A model generated the notes under the pieces. It was not told the origin of the DNA. It worked only from the letters and a program-made list of their open reading frames with translations, and searched no databases. Shown one piece after another: positions 63,198-64,000 of a stretch of DNA of 64,000 nt (the stretch's first letter is position 1; each line of letters opens with the position of its first letter). A program made the translations under genes and the position numbers. Origin of the DNA: Fumia xinanensis (GTDB lineage: Bacteria > Bacillota > Clostridia > Oscillospirales > Ruminococcaceae); NCBI RefSeq assembly GCF_014384905.1, contig NZ_JACRSV010000001.1, positions 558,001 through 622,000 of the forward strand. Direction: 5' to 3'.

Positions 63198-64000
63198 ATG
63201 TTCCAGATCAAATGGATGTGGAAAAATCTCAAAGGACACCGGGTGCGATACGTCATCGGCCTGATTATGTGTTCCATGTCTGCGGGGCTGGCGCTGGCTA
63301 CCCCCCTGATCTCACAACAGATCGTTGACCTGATCCTGTCTCCTCCGCCGGGACAGGAAAGGCGGGTGGAGCTGCTGGTTCCATTGGTGCTTTTGATGGT
63401 AACCGCTGTACTGCTGAAAACGGGCCTCGGCTATACTCAGGTCATGATCAATGAAACCACCGTTATGGATATGCTCCACAGCATCCGTTGCTGCATCTTC
63501 AAAAATCTTCAGCAGCAGGACATGAGCTTTTTCGATCGTAACCGAGCTGGAGACCTGATGACTCGCATGACTGGCGACCTTGATATGGTGCGGTATGCGG
63601 CGTCGATAACCATCCGTGTCATCATCGACGCAATTACGGTATTTACAGCCATTCTAATCTACTTTTTATGTACCGATGTACTGTTTACCTTGGCCCTCTG
63701 TGCCATCCTGCCGCTGATATTTGGGGTGTGCTATGTCTACTCCAAAAAGGCGCGGCCCATGTACGCCGATATTCGGGAACGGCTTGCGGTTCTGAATACC
63801 AGAGCTCAGGAAAATATTGCCGGCAACCGGGTGGTCAAGGCTTTTGCTCGGGAAGGGTATGAGATTCACCGGTTTGACGAAAAAAATGCCGATTATCGAG
63901 ACGCCAACATCAGAGTCAACAAATTCTGGATGAAATACTACCCGGCTATCGAGCTGACGGCCCAGTCCATGGCGATTGTCGTATTGCTGCTGGGCGGTAT
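63198..64000 (+). CDS. ABC transporter, membrane domain (exporter type; 3' end outside the window)
   Basis: The first 267 residues of an ABC exporter are visible. Helices begin at YVIGLIMCSMSAGLALATPL, and DMSFFDRNRAGDLMTRMTGDLDMVRYA is the coupling-helix region typical of type IV exporters. AQENIAGNRVVKAFAREGYE is the second conserved stretch. The ATP-binding domain must follow beyond the window. The site AAAGGAATG precedes ATG 63198. The substrate is unknown; a partner half-transporter often follows. Confidence 0.92.
   Translation, partial: MFQIKWMWKNLKGHRVRYVIGLIMCSMSAGLALATPLISQQIVDLILSPPPGQERRVELLVPLVLLMVTAVLLKTGLGYTQVMINETTVMDMLHSIRCCIFKNLQQQDMSFFDRNRAGDLMTRMTGDLDMVRYAASITIRVIIDAITVFTAILIYFLCTDVLFTLALCAILPLIFGVCYVYSKKARPMYADIRERLAVLNTRAQENIAGNRVVKAFAREGYEIHRFDEKNADYRDANIRVNKFWMKYYPAIELTAQSMAIVVLLLGG

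Overview
The window reads as the chromosome of a Gram-positive anaerobe of the class Clostridia, probably a gut-type Oscillospirales relative. The taxonomic call is inference. It rests on a V-type ATPase operon, [FeFe]-hydrogenase genes, AGGAGG ribosome sites, the rplU-prp-rpmA order with an L27 that carries a Prp-cleavable leader, GlpP-type antitermination and cell-wall-binding Gly-Trp repeats. I saw no rRNA, tRNA, CRISPR array or intact prophage.

Layout. 0-6.7 kb: V-type ATPase genes I-K-F-E-A-B-D, with I cut by the window edge and subunit C not present here. 6.8-8.6 kb: a HAD phosphatase and a wall-binding D,D-carboxypeptidase. 8.7-9.26 kb: a gene-free cluster of multi-hairpin repeat elements; related copies lie near 17.6 and 55.9 kb. 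9.4-14.2 kb: a hydrogenase cluster with a thioredoxin-like [2Fe-2S] protein, a PAS-containing HydS-like sensory hydrogenase, a SpoIIE-type phosphatase and a group B [FeFe] hydrogenase. 14.3-22.6 kb: mixed small operons (sugar isomerase, RHH regulator, cold-shock protein, AlkD, HEPN/MNT pair, methyltransferase, Gfo/Idh dehydrogenase, acyltransferase with a zinc-ribbon membrane partner). 22.8-28.3 kb: a minus-strand glycerol-3-phosphate operon that encodes its own antiterminator GlpP and has a terminator hairpin in its leader. 28.5-35.6 kb: CorA-like transporter, glycosyltransferase plus PlsC, MgtC-like protein, diguanylate cyclase, GNAT, Mrp ATPase and a C_GCAxxG_C_C protein.

35.8-39.45 kb is the most unusual part. 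A 510-residue protein of unknown family is followed by tiny single-helix membrane proteins. A second copy of its middle and C-terminal part, with a different tail and its own pair of small membrane proteins, follows in tandem. The two copies share a block of about 340 bp that is about 99% identical, while the tails have diverged. The junction carries a 23-bp copy of the rplU promoter -35 region. This resembles recombining cassette loci (polymorphic toxins, antigenic variation), but no function can be read from sequence alone.

39.45-46.6 kb: housekeeping genes (rplU-prp-rpmA, obgE, mrnC, YitT, HAD, YebC/PmpR) plus a previously hidden 53-residue Asn/Gln-rich peptide gene. 46.7-51.4 kb: a frameshifted periplasmic-sensor diguanylate cyclase, L-lactate dehydrogenase and an extended SDR. 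51.5-53.7 kb: a structured gene-poor stretch, phage-holin-like genes and a PHP phosphatase. 53.7-62.4 kb: a DUF5696/GH101-like protein and a 2091-residue secreted protein with seven discoidin-like modules, Ig-like domains, DUF4855 and Gly-Trp repeats. 63.2 kb to the end: the start of an ABC exporter.
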